A DNA stretch of 64,000 bases from Trichoplax sp. H2. Its lineage: Eukaryota; Placozoa; Uniplacotomia; Trichoplacea. Location: positions 186,001-250,000 of the forward strand of contig NOWV01000047.1 of the NCBI GenBank assembly GCA_003344405.1. The letters run 5' to 3'. The translations under genes were made by a program, and so were the position numbers. How positions within the stretch are numbered: the first letter of the stretch is position 1; every line of letters starts with the position of its first letter. The notes beneath the pieces are model-generated. The model saw only the letters and a list, made by a program, of their open reading frames with translations, made no database searches and had not been told where the DNA came from. Positions 37,601 to 49,489 of the stretch are shown here, in pieces.

Positions 37601-39557
37601 AATGATGATATTTAAGATTTTTTTGCATTGATAGGCATCGTAATTTCAAAAATAAAAATTGTTTATTATTATAGTACAACATAATGTTTAGTTGTATATC
37701 GGGTACGTCAACATAGTCAGATTTTACCATATCACACTCTTCTGGATCTCCAGTAATTGCTTTCAATCCATATCGTCTGGCATCTTTGGCCAAGCGTGTA
37801 GCAAATTCTTCAGCAGTACCAGTCTGTGAGCCAAAAAAAACTACCATTTTTTTGCCCTAATACACAAAAATCAAAATTTACTTAGCATATGAAACACTCG
37901 CATTCTCTCGTACAGTCGTAGTGTACTGATGACATCACACGATACCGATAGTGAGCAGTCTAAAGATTACAATTAATATAATAATTATAATCAGGCTGTA
38001 ATTATCAAAGTCGCAATATTAGTTCATTATTTTAAGGCAATAGGCATTAGCTAGGTTACTTACACCTTTGTTCATACGTCGAACGAAATTTGAATCAAAT
38101 CCGACTCTTCCAGGTCTATAAATTGGAAGAGTTTTATTAGTTGCAAGGACAAACTAGGGCAATTGATGCAATTTATGTTTATATATTATATGCAATGTAG
38201 ATGATATTATATAATTATCATATTTTTTAAGATTAACATCAATGCACTAGAAGTTAATCTGCCTTTTTGAGATTGGGACGTCTAGCAGTAAATTATGCTA
38301 TGTAAAAGATTAAATTCAATGATTGCATTTTAGTGAAGGCAAATCTCTCAATTGCAATGCATAGTCATTTCGTTACAGTTGTACGAGCATTTTATAGTGC
38401 TCTACCAATAATATTAAATTGGCATGTTGCACTGTAGCTTGGCAATTGTGTATGTAGAAATCATGAAACACTTCTATATAAGCTTGACGGTTGTTCTAAA
38501 AAGGCTTACGTTAAACTAGAATATCCAATTGTTATACGCAGTAATTGATGCTAATAGATATGGCTATTTATAGTTAATTTTATTTCTATATAGGTTAGTA
38601 ATTGCTGGTCGATGAATAATTAAATTATTTGACCTTACAACAGTATTAAGTAATCATTAATAATTGATAAGGTTATAAATAAGCTAATCACTGGCGATGT
38701 AATATTCAAACAGAAATCGTTTTGCATGATGAGTGTGTGTGGATAATGATATAGCAAGCGTTATTTTACACGACTAAGCTCTTATTCCTAATATTTCTAC
38801 ATGGCAGTGTATAGAATTATCCACATCAAACTGTGTACAGTTGTACGTACTGTACAAGCACATTGACTAAAATTTTCCTTGATTTCTATCTTGATCCGCT
38901 CAATTTTAAGTCACGTTGTCAACGAGCAAACACATCCTACTGCAAGTGTTACGGTAAGTGAATAGTCGTTATTGATTGATTGATTATTTGACCGGTTAAT
39001 TGATATTAAGATTGACTTGTATAGTATTAATAATGAATAATTGGTTGATGATGGGATATCGTAGCAAGAGTTTGTTTCAACAATGTTAACTATAAGCAAG
39101 GACTACTAAAGGAGAACATGGCACTCTTTGAGCTGCATCTCGAGTAAGTTTGACTGAAATGCACTAGACTGATCTCTATCACATTCAACGTATCCATTAC
39201 ACGTATGTAAACTACCATATTACATGATGCTCCAAGTTGGTAGATACAAGATAGTAATCAATCGACTCCATCATGTTGGCGATGGGGCGCAATACGGATA
39301 TAGCCTGTTGTCGACAACAGTATTTCGTATGATGGATAGTTGTAGTACAAAGATTGCCAGTCAATTTAGGTCAGGAAATGTGTTTGGGCAAGGCGATGTA
39401 CTTACGTTACAACACTAAGCCTTTTGAATGACTCTGTTTCCACTTCAGGCTTCTTTCGGAAAAAAAGGAAATAAGCCACAGCGGCAACAGCGACTGCGAT
39501 CACCACAATATCCGTACTGCCTAGCATGGCTGCACTACCTTCTGCTTCTTGGCTCAT
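34611..39557 (-). CDS. POR: NADPH-cytochrome P450 reductase
   Basis: Sixteen exons join in one frame: 39557-39406, 38115-38064, 37856-37707, 37584-37435, 37285-37161, 36994-36907, 36838-36711, 36564-36448, 36332-36214, 36119-35938, 35858-35709, 35610-35499, 35412-35260, 35175-35039, 34953-34862, 34755-34611. The total is 2052 nt, 683 residues, against about 680 in human. The enzyme passes electrons from NADPH through FAD and FMN to microsomal P450s and haem oxygenase. Seen: an N-terminal membrane anchor (about residues 16-34) followed by Arg-Lys-Lys; the FMN loop [10 protein letters not shown]; [10 protein letters not shown]; the FAD motif Arg-Tyr-Tyr-Ser-Ile-Ser-Ser-Ser; the NADPH motif Gly-Pro-Gly-Thr-Gly-Leu-Ala-Pro-Phe; and the invariant C-terminal Asp-Val-Trp-Ser. 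Donors GTACCC (exon 3) and GTTGGC (exon 7) are weak but phase-forced. The gene is head-to-head with RAD1. Confidence 0.97.
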
Positions 39558-39734
39558 CGTTTTTGATTTTGAATTTGGAATGAAGAAACTTGAATAGTTG
39601 ACGAATCCCAAATTGGCTTCAATAATTCCCAAGTGGACTCCGGCGTTCCTCTGCCTGCAATTTATAGATTCGTCACGATCGGGATACGATTGCAGCGGAC
39701 GAGGTTGCAGTTTAATTGTTACCGCTTCGGAACG

Positions 39735-40110
39735 GTACGGTACGCTATTTACACGTCCTAACTGGTACACGTCAGGTGAATCCTGAATGACGCTGTACTG
39801 TACAGTGTACAGTACAGTAAAACGTACAGCAGAGCGTTGAGTACAGTATTGTACACTGTACAGTACAGTACTGTACAGTATACTGTAGTATCCTCTACAG
39901 TACTGTGTATTGTGTACAGTGTACTGTACATTGTAAATAAAGTCATTGATGGTGAAATACTGTACGAATTTGCACGTGTACACTGTACAGTGTACAGTGT
40001 ACAGTACATCTTCCAGCTACGTGATGTACTGTACATACTGTACTGTACTGTACACTACTGTACAAAGTAGGGATTGTATTGTATTGTACTGTATGTAAAG
40101 TACAGTACTG
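39735..40110. repeat. Array of GTAC palindromes upstream of POR
   Basis: Starting about 180 bp upstream of the POR start codon, some 370 bp are built largely from overlapping TACTGTACAGTA, GTGTACAGTGTAC and GGTACGGTAC units. The array reads almost the same on both strands, which creates long spurious reading frames on both. It could fold into many hairpins. Similar single elements sit upstream of other genes in this window. Confidence 0.85.
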
Positions 40111-40320
40111 TAGTAGTTCAGTCAAACGCCCATCGTCTGCAAGGTCGAGGAATTCATCAATGAATTCATCAATGAATTAAGCGAATAATAATGGTCGGAC
40201 TACAGTACAACGTAGGGATTGTATAGTATGTACTGTAGTAGTTCAGTCAAACGCCATCGTCTGCAACGTGGAGGGAATTCATCAATGAATTCATCAATCA
40301 ATTAGGCGAACAATAATGGT
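40085..40320. repeat. Direct duplication containing an internal short repeat
   Basis: Two copies (about 40100-40195 and 40226-40315) share TGTAGTAGTTCAGTCAAACG, CATCGTCTGCAA and a doubled GAATTCATCAAT ending in GAATAATAATGGT or a close variant. The doubled 12-mer is itself a nested repeat. The pair directly follows the GTAC array. Confidence 0.8.
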
Positions 40321-41390
40321 ATTAATTCAATTACTATATACTATGGGTACTATATATGGTAGTAGGCGATTATTTGCATCTGCATTTATTACTATAGATC
40401 CATGTTGTAAGTACTGTAATAAAACAGCACCATTAGTGATATGATGACGACTCTCTCTTTCTCTTTGCTGATCCGTTGGGAACAGTCTACATGTACAGTA
40501 CAATAATGTACATGCGGTACACTACGGTAAAGTACTGTACACGTAGAGTACGATGCAAGTTGATGACTAAGGATGCCTTATGTTGACAGGAACCAGTGAT
40601 CAAACAATCAATCTTCTACCCAAAATGAGACTGCTTATGTTTTATAGTTTTAACATCAACTACCAAGTGCTCAATCTGGATGAGATTGACCGCTGCTAGA
40701 GAGGAGACCTCTATGTATTTCCCAGTCCTTGAGTATACGTTTTACATGACAAGTGGCAACACTGTCTAATGGCTAAAAATGTGCAGACTGCGCCATTTAG
40801 CAAATCATTTGAACTATATTGTATGGCTGCAACTGTACAATATATTGATACTGTCCGTGACTATAATGATCATCCAGCTGCCTGGTTGCTTTTGCTAGGG
40901 ATTTCTAAAAAAGAATTCCTCGAAAAATTGGAGGTTCTGCCAGTTTGGCTATGAACCATTAAAGGCCTTTAACAGTCCACTACTATATACCGCCATGAAA
41001 TTAGGAGTCTTCTGTACAGCACATACCGGGGGNNNNNNNNNNNNNNNNNNNNNNNNACCCAAATACGGCAGCGGTTATACAGACGTACAGACGTGCCTAT
41101 CTAGCTGCATTTTATAAGTGCAACCGTATTGACCAATGTACGCAGGTCTTAGGAGACTACTGCAAAAGCCTGTCTATAATTTTGCTTTTGCACCTCCACT
41201 TCTTAACGAATGGTAGACAGTGGAGAAATTCTACAGATTAACTTGATAATTATGTTGACGTACAGCATTGTAAATTTGTAATACATTTCATTCATTCTCT
41301 TGGATCAGAGTAAAAGTGAACGTTGTATCATATCTAATAGAAGAAATACTGTACCGGCATTCTAGCCTACGTGCGCACTGCATAGATGCC
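40321..41390. other. POR-RAD1 divergent intergenic region with assembly gap
   Basis: Contains GTAC elements at about 40494-40540 and a 24-base run of N at 41033-41056. A plus-strand frame at 40769-40954 reads fluently but has no recognised relatives and no splice context I can defend. Any first exon of RAD1 would be in this region. Confidence 0.6.
41033..41056. other. Assembly gap (24 N)
   Basis: Unresolved bases, flanked on the left by CCGGGGG and on the right by ACCC. The true length is unknown. Confidence 0.99.
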
Positions 41391-43594
41391 ATGACGTTAG
41401 TGGCCAAACTAGATAACGTTAAAAACATTACCAGCTTGCTCAAAGCTATCCATTTCAATGAGGTACGAAGTGCGATTAACTTTTATTTAACTGATACAGT
41501 ATCACTTGTGTGACGTAGTATACAATGTCTAAATGCAAATGGATACTATTGCATGAGAAAATTTCACTCGTATGCGATACAGCAATGTAGGATTGAATTG
41601 ATGATTTCTGCATACTTATAACTGTGCATGCTTCGAAATAGTGTAAATTAGGTATATTAGACGCGTATGCGTTATTGATAAGTACGAAAGTCGCACTACG
41701 TGTATGTTGAATGTTTAGGCTATCTATAATTATCTTCTTTACTATTACAGCTTGCAACCTGTTTTCTCAGCAGCAACGGTATAAAAGTAACTGTCGAAGA
41801 AGCTCATTGTGTTCAAGCTAATGCCTTTATCCAAGCTGCTATCTTTCAAGAATATTCATGCAAAGAAGATGGAGAAATTTTTACTATTAATTTGACTGTA
41901 TTGTTGGTAAATAGATAGGACTTGATAACTTAAGCTATAATATTGTAATTTCGTCATTAGTAATCGTAATTATATAAAAATATTACCGTACAGTATGTAC
42001 AGTATACCTTGTATTTAATGCCATTCGATTGCAATCGCGAAATAGCTCTTGACAGGATAGCTTTACTGTATATATGAGTAGCAGTTAATTACATTGCAAC
42101 ACATATTGTTGATATTGTACTGTACAGTAGACTACTGTATCTGAGGATCAACACTTTGCAGAAAATACCATTACAAGATACGAAATTATGGAAGTAAAGG
42201 CATTTTAATTTATCATGATTAGGAATGTCTATCCATCTTTGGCAATTCGTCTCCAAACACAACAGCTGCAATGAAAATGTGTTATAATGGCTATGGAAAT
42301 CCATTAATACTGATGTAAGAGATGCATAGAGTCCTTCCTCTACTACAGCTTACTCGATACGAAATAAGCATTAAAATTGTTTTAACTGCAAAAGGCTAGT
42401 CAATTACAACACATTAGAAACCTCTGTCATTCAGTGTTGCTAATAATTGTATATCGAGTTTTTCTTTGGTTTTGTCCGTTGAGCTAGTAGTATGGGTATT
42501 TTACAATTGAAATTTGAAACTCTATCTTGAATATGTTTGCACGTCGTTCTAGGCTAGAAGAAAATGAAGTTCTTACAGATTGTAACATTCAGACTCAAGA
42601 ATCTTCGGAAATCTTAGATTTCAATTTCTTAAGTACCAATGTTATTAATAAAATTATTATGAAGGTAAAATACTTTTAGCCTATCTACTCTATAATGCTA
42701 TTCAGATACTAGTTCATCATTGAACATAAGTCGGTTGAAATCTTTTGGTAGTTGTTGTATATTTAGATGTAGTGAATTGCTTTACGGAAAAGATTCTATA
42801 TTGGTGATGTAAGATTTTTAAAAGAAAAGTAATTAATTTCATATCGTTAATTACAGTCAGAATGCCTGAAAGAAGCATTTAGTGAGCTTGATATGACAAG
42901 TGAAGTGATAGAAATCCTTATGTCTCCAACAACACCTTATTTTCGCTTATCAACTTTTGGAGATTATGGCGATATTCATGTAAACATCAATTTCTACATG
43001 AGTTACTTAATATCAACATTCGAATGATTTGAATGATAAAATTGATGTTATATTAATGTTTTAGTTTGATTATCCAAAAGATTCCGAAATGGTAGAATCT
43101 TTCGAATGCCGTCAATTACAAATTAACAAGTAATAATTATAATATATGTTAAAGATAGGTGTAAATTTTTCGTTGCTAAAAAATTGCTCACCAAGTTAAC
43201 TCTCTTTGTTAAATATTTTTAATTTAGATATAAAATTACTCTGATAAAGCCTTCAGTGAAAGCCTTAACATTATCCAGCAAGATATCAATTCGTATGGAT
43301 AATCGTGGATTTTTATCTCTGCAATTTATGATTCAAAATGACGATAATCAAATATCATTCGTTGAGTATTTAGTAAGTTCTTGTTTCAACATTGGATCTT
43401 CTTTGACTAATCATGATGATAAACAATTGATACTACATTATTAGATATTGGTAGTAACTACTGTAGTTATGCTTAATGATATGAACGTACCATATTTACA
43501 GTTCAGCTAGTTGTTAGTTGAAAAGTCCTTGAGACTAACTATGTTTATTCTAATTTAGTGTGCACCAAACGAAGACGATGAAAACGATGAATAG
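41391..43594 (+). CDS. RAD1: RAD1, subunit of the 9-1-1 checkpoint clamp
   Basis: Eight exons in frame: 41391-41462, 41751-41906, 42223-42314, 42553-42664, 42857-42979, 43065-43129, 43228-43372, 43559-43594. The total is 801 nt, 266 residues; human RAD1 has 282. RAD1 forms the PCNA-like ring with RAD9 and HUS1 that activates ATR signalling at damaged DNA. Strong blocks are Val-Ala-Lys-Leu-Asp-Asn-Val, Cys-Val-Gln-Ala-Asn-Ala-Phe-Ile-Gln, Ser-Thr-Asn-Val-Ile-Asn-Lys-Ile-Ile, Ala-Phe-Ser-Glu-Leu-Asp-Met and Asn-Arg-Gly-Phe-Leu-Ser-Leu-Gln, in family order. The tail is acidic, as in other animals. The ATG at 41391 starts about 15 residues later than human. No earlier in-frame ATG exists in the same exon, so either the N-terminus is short or an upstream exon was missed, possibly near the assembly gap. 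Confidence 0.94.
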
Positions 43595-44712
43595 AGCGAT
43601 GATATGGTTGCTATTATTATTTCTACTTTGGTTTCGATGTTGTGCGTTATGTCGCCGCCGAAAAACTGTTGCTCTTTGTAACTTGAGCTGTGTATAGATT
43701 GTACAATCAATTGACCTGGTATAAAAATGATATCTTTAGCAAGATTTTAATTAGTAATTATATTGCTTTTGATAACATTCTCTATGAAAGCGTAGTTGCC
43801 AAAAAAGGAATTATCAAAAGTATTTACTTACTATTAGTTTTCTTTATTTATTTCGACTAGTTTGTTTGTAGATACTTTTTATTAAATTTACGACTTGTTG
43901 AATACTTTGTAAGAAATATACTTCACATACGATCTTACTGTAAATCTGATACCGTTTATACCCGTACTTACTTGTATCTAGTACCAATATAATTTCTAGG
44001 ATCATTGTAATGGATCATTATAAATATGTGGGATTGCTCTATTATTTTTCTCATAACATCGTTGTTGTAAATATACTTATACCTCGTACAATACAGATTG
44101 AGTTGCAGTATGCAAGACCTCTAGTGCATAGCAGATATATTTCTAGTTCCCCATAATAAACTTGAAACAAAGCGAATATTACGCGTATATATTCAATTTA
44201 TAGGGTTATAGCTACTGCTGTTGTTTTAATAATATTGCCTAGCTAGTTGATCGTATGTGTGCACTTCCTGGTCCCGCTTTGCAATTAATTTACCTTGGGT
44301 AATCTTAGTGTAGCTTTATAAGATCCTTAGAAAAGTATATTTGGCGAATTTGGTTTTATATACAGTACAGTAGACTCATTGTAAAATGATTTTATTATGT
44401 ATTGTGATAGTGCATGTTCATATGTATAGTTAAAGCTGTGAAGCTATCGACGTTTTGTCTCTGCATTGTATTTATCACATACACGTATACGGAAAATATT
44501 TGTTACTTTTAGATTGAATACTGCAAAAACAATAATATTCCAAGTTTGCCCCGTATTTTGATGAAATTAAAGATTATATATATAGAATGAACCTTAAGCT
44601 ACGTATAAATTCAGAGGTTCAAAGTTTCAAATCGCTGACTTATAAAATTTAATCTTCAGGCAAGACTTGAAATCGCGTAATATTAAAGATACACAGTGCG
44701 ACTACTTTAGCT
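43595..44712. other. Intergenic stretch between RAD1 and the DOMON gene
   Basis: About 1.1 kb of AT-rich sequence without a supported exon or repeat. It should hold the RAD1 3' UTR and the promoter of the DOMON gene. Confidence 0.6.
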
Positions 44713-45276
44713 ATGGCCAAGTTAGCTTTCATTTCAGTTATATCGGTTAGCATTTTATTACTATGTCTGATCAAGCATTCAGCAACTTCGTCCTGTAATG
44801 GCAAGTTGACTGCAGATTGCAATAAAATGACTCGAGTATGCAATCAGGAATTATCTTGGAGGGCTACCAAAAAAGAAATTGAATTTACGATTACAGCAAA
44901 GACAGATAAATGGCTTGGCGTTGGTGTTTCTAAAGATCAGTTAATGCCATTTACAGATACCTACGTAGGATGGACAGCAAGAGGTAAAACTTACTTATCC
45001 GATCGCTACATCGGTCAGTACAGGACAGCTCCTACGCTCGATAGTAATCAAAATGTATTTAATGTTAACGGATCTTACGCCAATGGCTACTCAAGTTTAA
45101 GCTTTAAGCGACCCATTACAACAGGTGATAGCAACGATATTTCAGTCAATGGTTGCAGATACTTTTTCCTAGCAATAGGTGGTTCATTTAATGAGGCGAC
45201 AAAGCAAATTGACCGTCACGTTTCCACACCTATCGCTACTCCACAAGCGATTTGTATCGATCCATCGAAATGTTAA
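44713..45276 (+). CDS. Secreted DOMON-domain protein
   Basis: A single uninterrupted 187-residue frame. The N-terminus has a clear signal peptide: Met-Ala-Lys, then a hydrophobic core (residues about 5-20), then Ser-Ala-Thr-Ser-Ser. The rest matches a DOMON domain: an opening Leu-Ser-Trp strand, the pattern Lys-Trp-Leu-Gly-Val-Gly-Val-Ser, Asp-Thr-Tyr-Val-Gly-Trp, a Ser-Asp-Arg-Tyr turn, and a late Gly-Cys-Arg-Tyr-Phe-Phe-Leu-Ala-Ile-Gly-Gly strand. In characterised proteins DOMON domains bind haem or sugars, as in dopamine beta-hydroxylase and cellobiose dehydrogenase cytochromes. No monooxygenase or membrane domain follows, so this is a stand-alone domain. Six mature cysteines could form three disulfides. 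Ligand unknown. It differs from all other genes here in lacking coding introns. Confidence 0.85.
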   Translation: MAKLAFISVISVSILLLCLIKHSATSSCNGKLTADCNKMTRVCNQELSWRATKKEIEFTITAKTDKWLGVGVSKDQLMPFTDTYVGWTARGKTYLSDRYIGQYRTAPTLDSNQNVFNVNGSYANGYSSLSFKRPITTGDSNDISVNGCRYFFLAIGGSFNEATKQIDRHVSTPIATPQAICIDPSKC

Positions 45277-46239
45277 TGAGCTCATAAATAATTCCTATAT
45301 GAGAAGTTGTAGTAGATTATCTGAAGCTCATGAAAATTTCGTGAAGCTATTATTTCGTGTTTCAATATAGGCTAATGATTTAGTATTCATTTATTACAAG
45401 CTAATGGAATTGATTATTGATGTTAATTATATCTGTCATATTATAATCGTCTTGAGGACTTATTTTGTTATGCTCATGATATAGTTCAAGCATGTCGAAA
45501 TTCATGCTATATTGATTGATTTGCATTTAATGGATGTAATGATTTACGTGCATGTATGATATGAATAAGGAATCGAGTAAAGTACAGTAGTTACGAGAAG
45601 ATTGATTGCTCTTATTTCATTATATTACCCATGAAATTTGCAGTGGCTACAAGGAACTTCCTCATCCACTCGGTGTAACCCCTTAATCTACTATATGACA
45701 TGCTGATGCTATCTCTTTGCTTACATTGATATCATTGTTGATGAAATGATGATCGCGGCGTTATGTGTATTTGTGTAAATGAAATCTGTAGCTATCAGTG
45801 GAGCTTAATTTGCTGATGAATGAATAAATAGTCAATATTAAAGCTATACCCTACTGGTATTTTTTATGATTATGAGCTCATTGGTGTAGCTGTAGCTGCC
45901 TTGCAATGTAGCGGCTGTGAATTTTATGCTTTTAGGTGTCCTATTCGCCATGCTAGAGGTTTGCACTGTGCAATGAGCATAGGAATCCTAAGCATACAGC
46001 AGGGCTTAATAACTCGTTCTAATATCTGTGAGTAAGGGACTATCCGCGTTGAGAAGGAGTTCTCCAATGAGCGAGTCTATGTAATAGCAATACTGTTGTA
46101 TACTGTACGACGGACGACAGTACAGTAGTATACTAAGCAGCGCAAGTTGCAGTATGGAGTAGAGACATTTGACATTAGTAATAAAATATTATAGAACTGC
46201 TGCAGTATACAGTTCAACTTTCTGTATATCAAGGAACAC
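45277..46239. other. Intergenic stretch between the DOMON gene and SHPK
   Basis: No supported gene. A GTAC-type imperfect palindrome lies at 46098-46133 (GTATACTGTAC, then GTACAG..GTATAC), 107-142 bp upstream of the SHPK start codon. Confidence 0.55.
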
Positions 46240-48456
46240 ATGGAGGCAATTCAAGACATCATTTTAGGGATTGATTTAGGAACAACGTCTGTTAAAGTAT
46301 GCTTACTAAACGAAGAAAATCGTAAAGTGATTTATTCAACAACAGCTGAGACCAATGCTGATGTACCGTCGGATAATGAAAATGGTAGCGAACAAAGTGT
46401 GCAGTTAATTTTGCAAGCTGTCCAAAAAGCGATGTTAGATATACCTGATTTGTATAAGAGTAAAGTCAAGGCTATTGGAGTTTGTGGTCAGATGCATGGT
46501 TGCTTGTTATGGCAGTCAGGTAACTAATGGTCTTCAAAGACGTTTTTAAATTCACCAGACACATCCAGCGGATGATTTGCTACATCGGTTAACATTACCA
46601 CTACCATGATTATTATCGTTTGATGGTCGACAAGTACTTATTTTTACAATAAATTAGTATCTTGCTCTATCATTTATTTGTCTTCATTAAATGAATGACT
46701 TTTAGACAGTTGCTGGGAGATCACGAAAGGAAACTACGAGTCTATTCAAGTCACCAACTGCACTCCTTTGTACACCTGGCAGGACGGGCGATGTGATACG
46801 CATTTCTTGCAAAGTTTACCTTCGAGTCAGTCCACGGTGAAAATTGCCACAGGATTTGGTTGTGCAACGTTGTTTTGGCTGTTAAAAAATCGGTACAAGG
46901 ATTGACTAATTTGATTAAGCTTGCAAGTTTCTGCATAGTATCTTTTGAATCAATTATTTTACAAATGACATTGAACTTAGCATTGCTCTATGTTCTGTTA
47001 TAGACCTCAGCTAATCGGTCAATTTGATCGTGCATCAACAATTCAAGATTTTTTGGTTTGTATTCTATGTCATACCAACAAAGTTGTTATGTCTGGTCAG
47101 AATGCTACAAGCTGGGGTTATTTTGATCCTATTCGAAATTGTTGGGAAACAGAAGTGTAAGTACACAGTGATAAAAGAGTTCGTGCTTGCAGGAATTGGC
47201 ATAGCCATGTCATCTACATGTGTTATTTAGTGTAAATAATAATGATAATCATCAACGGTACTAGCTAAACACTAAGTGTCTGCTACAGTGCTGTTTATGG
47301 CAGTTGGAATAATAATTTAAATTTTAGAAATGAAGGACACTGGAGTGAAATTCTAGTGTTGCTGCATACACGCACAAATAGTTACTGAATATTTACGAGT
47401 AGTAAGGGAATAATGCAATATGGTTACTATTCACTCGTTGACATTTTATATTCTTGACTATTGTTTTACTATAGTCTTGAGCCAGCTTCTTTTCCAATAG
47501 CGCTCTTACCTGAGGTATCAGATGCAGGTGAGAAAGCTGGCTATTTGCAACAAGCGATGTGGGGTTTGAAAGCTGGCATACCAGTGAGCGTAGCAAGTGG
47601 CGATATGCAGTGCTCTATATATTCTGCTCTGAAAGATAATACGGATGCAGGTAATGAAATCATGTAGATGTTTACTAGTTGTAAGAGGTTCAGATTCAAA
47701 TATTGGAGATGATAGATCAGATTTTATGAAAAATCATTTTAAACTAATGACATATCATTCTTTATATACGATAACGGGTCATGCCTGTATGTGGATTACA
47801 TGCTGTGGTGAAACTTGTGGATTCTATGGATGTGGTATTCTATCGTAGTCATGAATATTAGTACTTCAGCTCAATTGGCATTTGTGGCAAGTCATGCGTT
47901 TATTCAGGATAATTTAACCGTTATTCCAGCTAGTATTCAAATTCAACCTTTCTTTCAAAAATCCTTTATCTCTGTTGCTGCAGCTCTAAATGGGGGCAAT
48001 GCTTTAGCTGCATTTGTTGACCTGTTGGCAAGCTGGATGAAGGATTTAGCAGTTGTTGATATACCAAATAAGGAAGAATTATTTGATAGAATACTGAGGT
48101 TGGCCTCTTCTGTAGAATCTGTACCGTCGTTAAAAATTGAACCGATATTATTGGGTGAGAGGCATGATCCAAAGCGCAGAGGTTGCGTTTCACACATTAC
48201 ACCGCATAATTTGCAATTGTCTAATGTTGCCAATGGCCTCTTATATGGAATTATTCATAATTTAAATGATATGATGCCTGGTGAGTTTCTGCGAAAGGCT
48301 GGAATACGTCGTATTGTTGGTAGTGGACGGCTGCTGGCTTCTCATGCGTTCATTCGTGATATTGTTGAAAGTCAATTTCACCTACCTGTAACTATAGGGA
48401 CAACTGGCGATGCAGCAACAGGTGCAGCATTAGCTGTGATGCTAACAAGGCGTTAA
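46240..48456 (+). CDS. SHPK: Sedoheptulokinase (CARKL)
   Basis: Five exons in frame: 46240-46519, 46706-46892, 47004-47156, 47475-47650, 47849-48456. The total is 1404 nt, 467 residues; human has 478. The enzyme phosphorylates sedoheptulose to sedoheptulose-7-phosphate, feeding the pentose phosphate pathway. It is an FGGY-family kinase: the N-terminal ATPase motif Gly-Ile-Asp-Leu-Gly-Thr-Thr-Ser-Val-Lys is at residues about 10-19. Family markers follow: Gly-Gln-Met-His-Gly (residue about 88), Trp-Gln-Asp-Gly-Arg-Cys, Ser-Gly-Gln-Asn-Ala-Thr-Ser-Trp-Gly-Tyr, Asn-Ile-Ser-Thr-Ser-Ala-Gln-Leu-Ala, Leu-Gly-Glu-Arg-His and Val-Gly-Ser-Gly. Intron 2 begins directly after Lys-Asn-Arg and exon 3 opens with Pro-Gln-Leu, matching human Tyr-Arg-Pro-Glu-Phe. 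Start by first ATG and family alignment. Confidence 0.95.
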
Positions 48457-49489
48457 ATTAATCGATGTGTGGCATGAAATTGGAGTTCTGGATGAAATAG
48501 TGTGACACACTTAGCCTGATTGAAAGGTCTTGTATATTGAAATTGTAATCCATTCCATATTTGTTGGTATAAGATTATTATCAACATTGCTAAACCAACC
48601 AATTTCTTGGAGTGATTTTATACTAGGATATAATTTCTAATTCTAATCAAGTTCAAAAGCTAGGATGTTTTATTTAAAATATTGTTTGATGTTGTTTTTT
48701 ATTGACTAGAGTTATATTGAAATTTATTGAGGCCGTTTAAATCACGTATTTGATACTATTTAGAATTTGACATCATAATAGAGAAATTTGATATAGTACA
48801 AGTTATCTTCTTGTTTAATCTTTTATTTTAACTCATCTTTGCGATTGTTATACTATACATTGTACCAGCTTTCATGTTCCAATTATTCTTGTAATAATTT
48901 TGAATGAGAATGTTATTTTGTTGTCTATTTATTGGTGAATTTGAAAATTTTGAATTATTTCATAACAGTGAATGGTATGATGGTGATATCAGATATAGCC
49001 TGAAAGTGGATTGCTGTATGTACTCATAGTTTCTACTTTGATATGCTTTTAGTATAATTGCTTAGTCTGTGTATCCACTTCTTTTTATGGATGATGGACG
49101 TATCCATTTTTTCCTGTATATATCGTTCAACGAATGCAGTTTATTATGTTGGAAAGCGTTGTACTATTTTCGTATAGTAATGAAAGAGAATTATTTTAAT
49201 TGAATAATGGTACTGCTCTTGGTATAGAGTAATACTCGTATTAATAGCGATGGACATGATTCACCTTTGAAAGTTACCCTTTTCCAGCATTGAAATTCTA
49301 TTATGGAAGGATAGATTGATTTTTGAACGCATGCTCACTTTATGAGTGTCTCCATTTCTTTTCAGAAATGAACCTGGAATTACATACTTGTATCTATCTA
49401 CTGTCGATACACCTGTTTACAGATGTCTGTGGAATAGGATTTCTGATTTTTTGAAATACTTTCTATCTTGAGGTGATAAGCATGTATTT
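48457..49489. other. SHPK downstream region
   Basis: About 1 kb with many T-rich runs and no supported exon; it presumably carries the SHPK 3' UTR. Nothing else recognised before the tandem array. Confidence 0.5.

Noticed and set aside
39402-40125. Long overlapping frames on both strands upstream of POR
   Set aside because: They arise because the GTAC palindrome array lacks stop codons in some frames; composition is repetitive Tyr/Cys/Thr/Val/Leu with no domain. Only the first POR exon at 39557-39406 is real.
40769-40954. Plus-strand frame with a Phe-Glu-Leu-Tyr-Cys start and Ala-Ala-Trp-Leu-Leu-Leu segment
   Set aside because: No recognisable family, no defensible splice partners, and close to an assembly gap.
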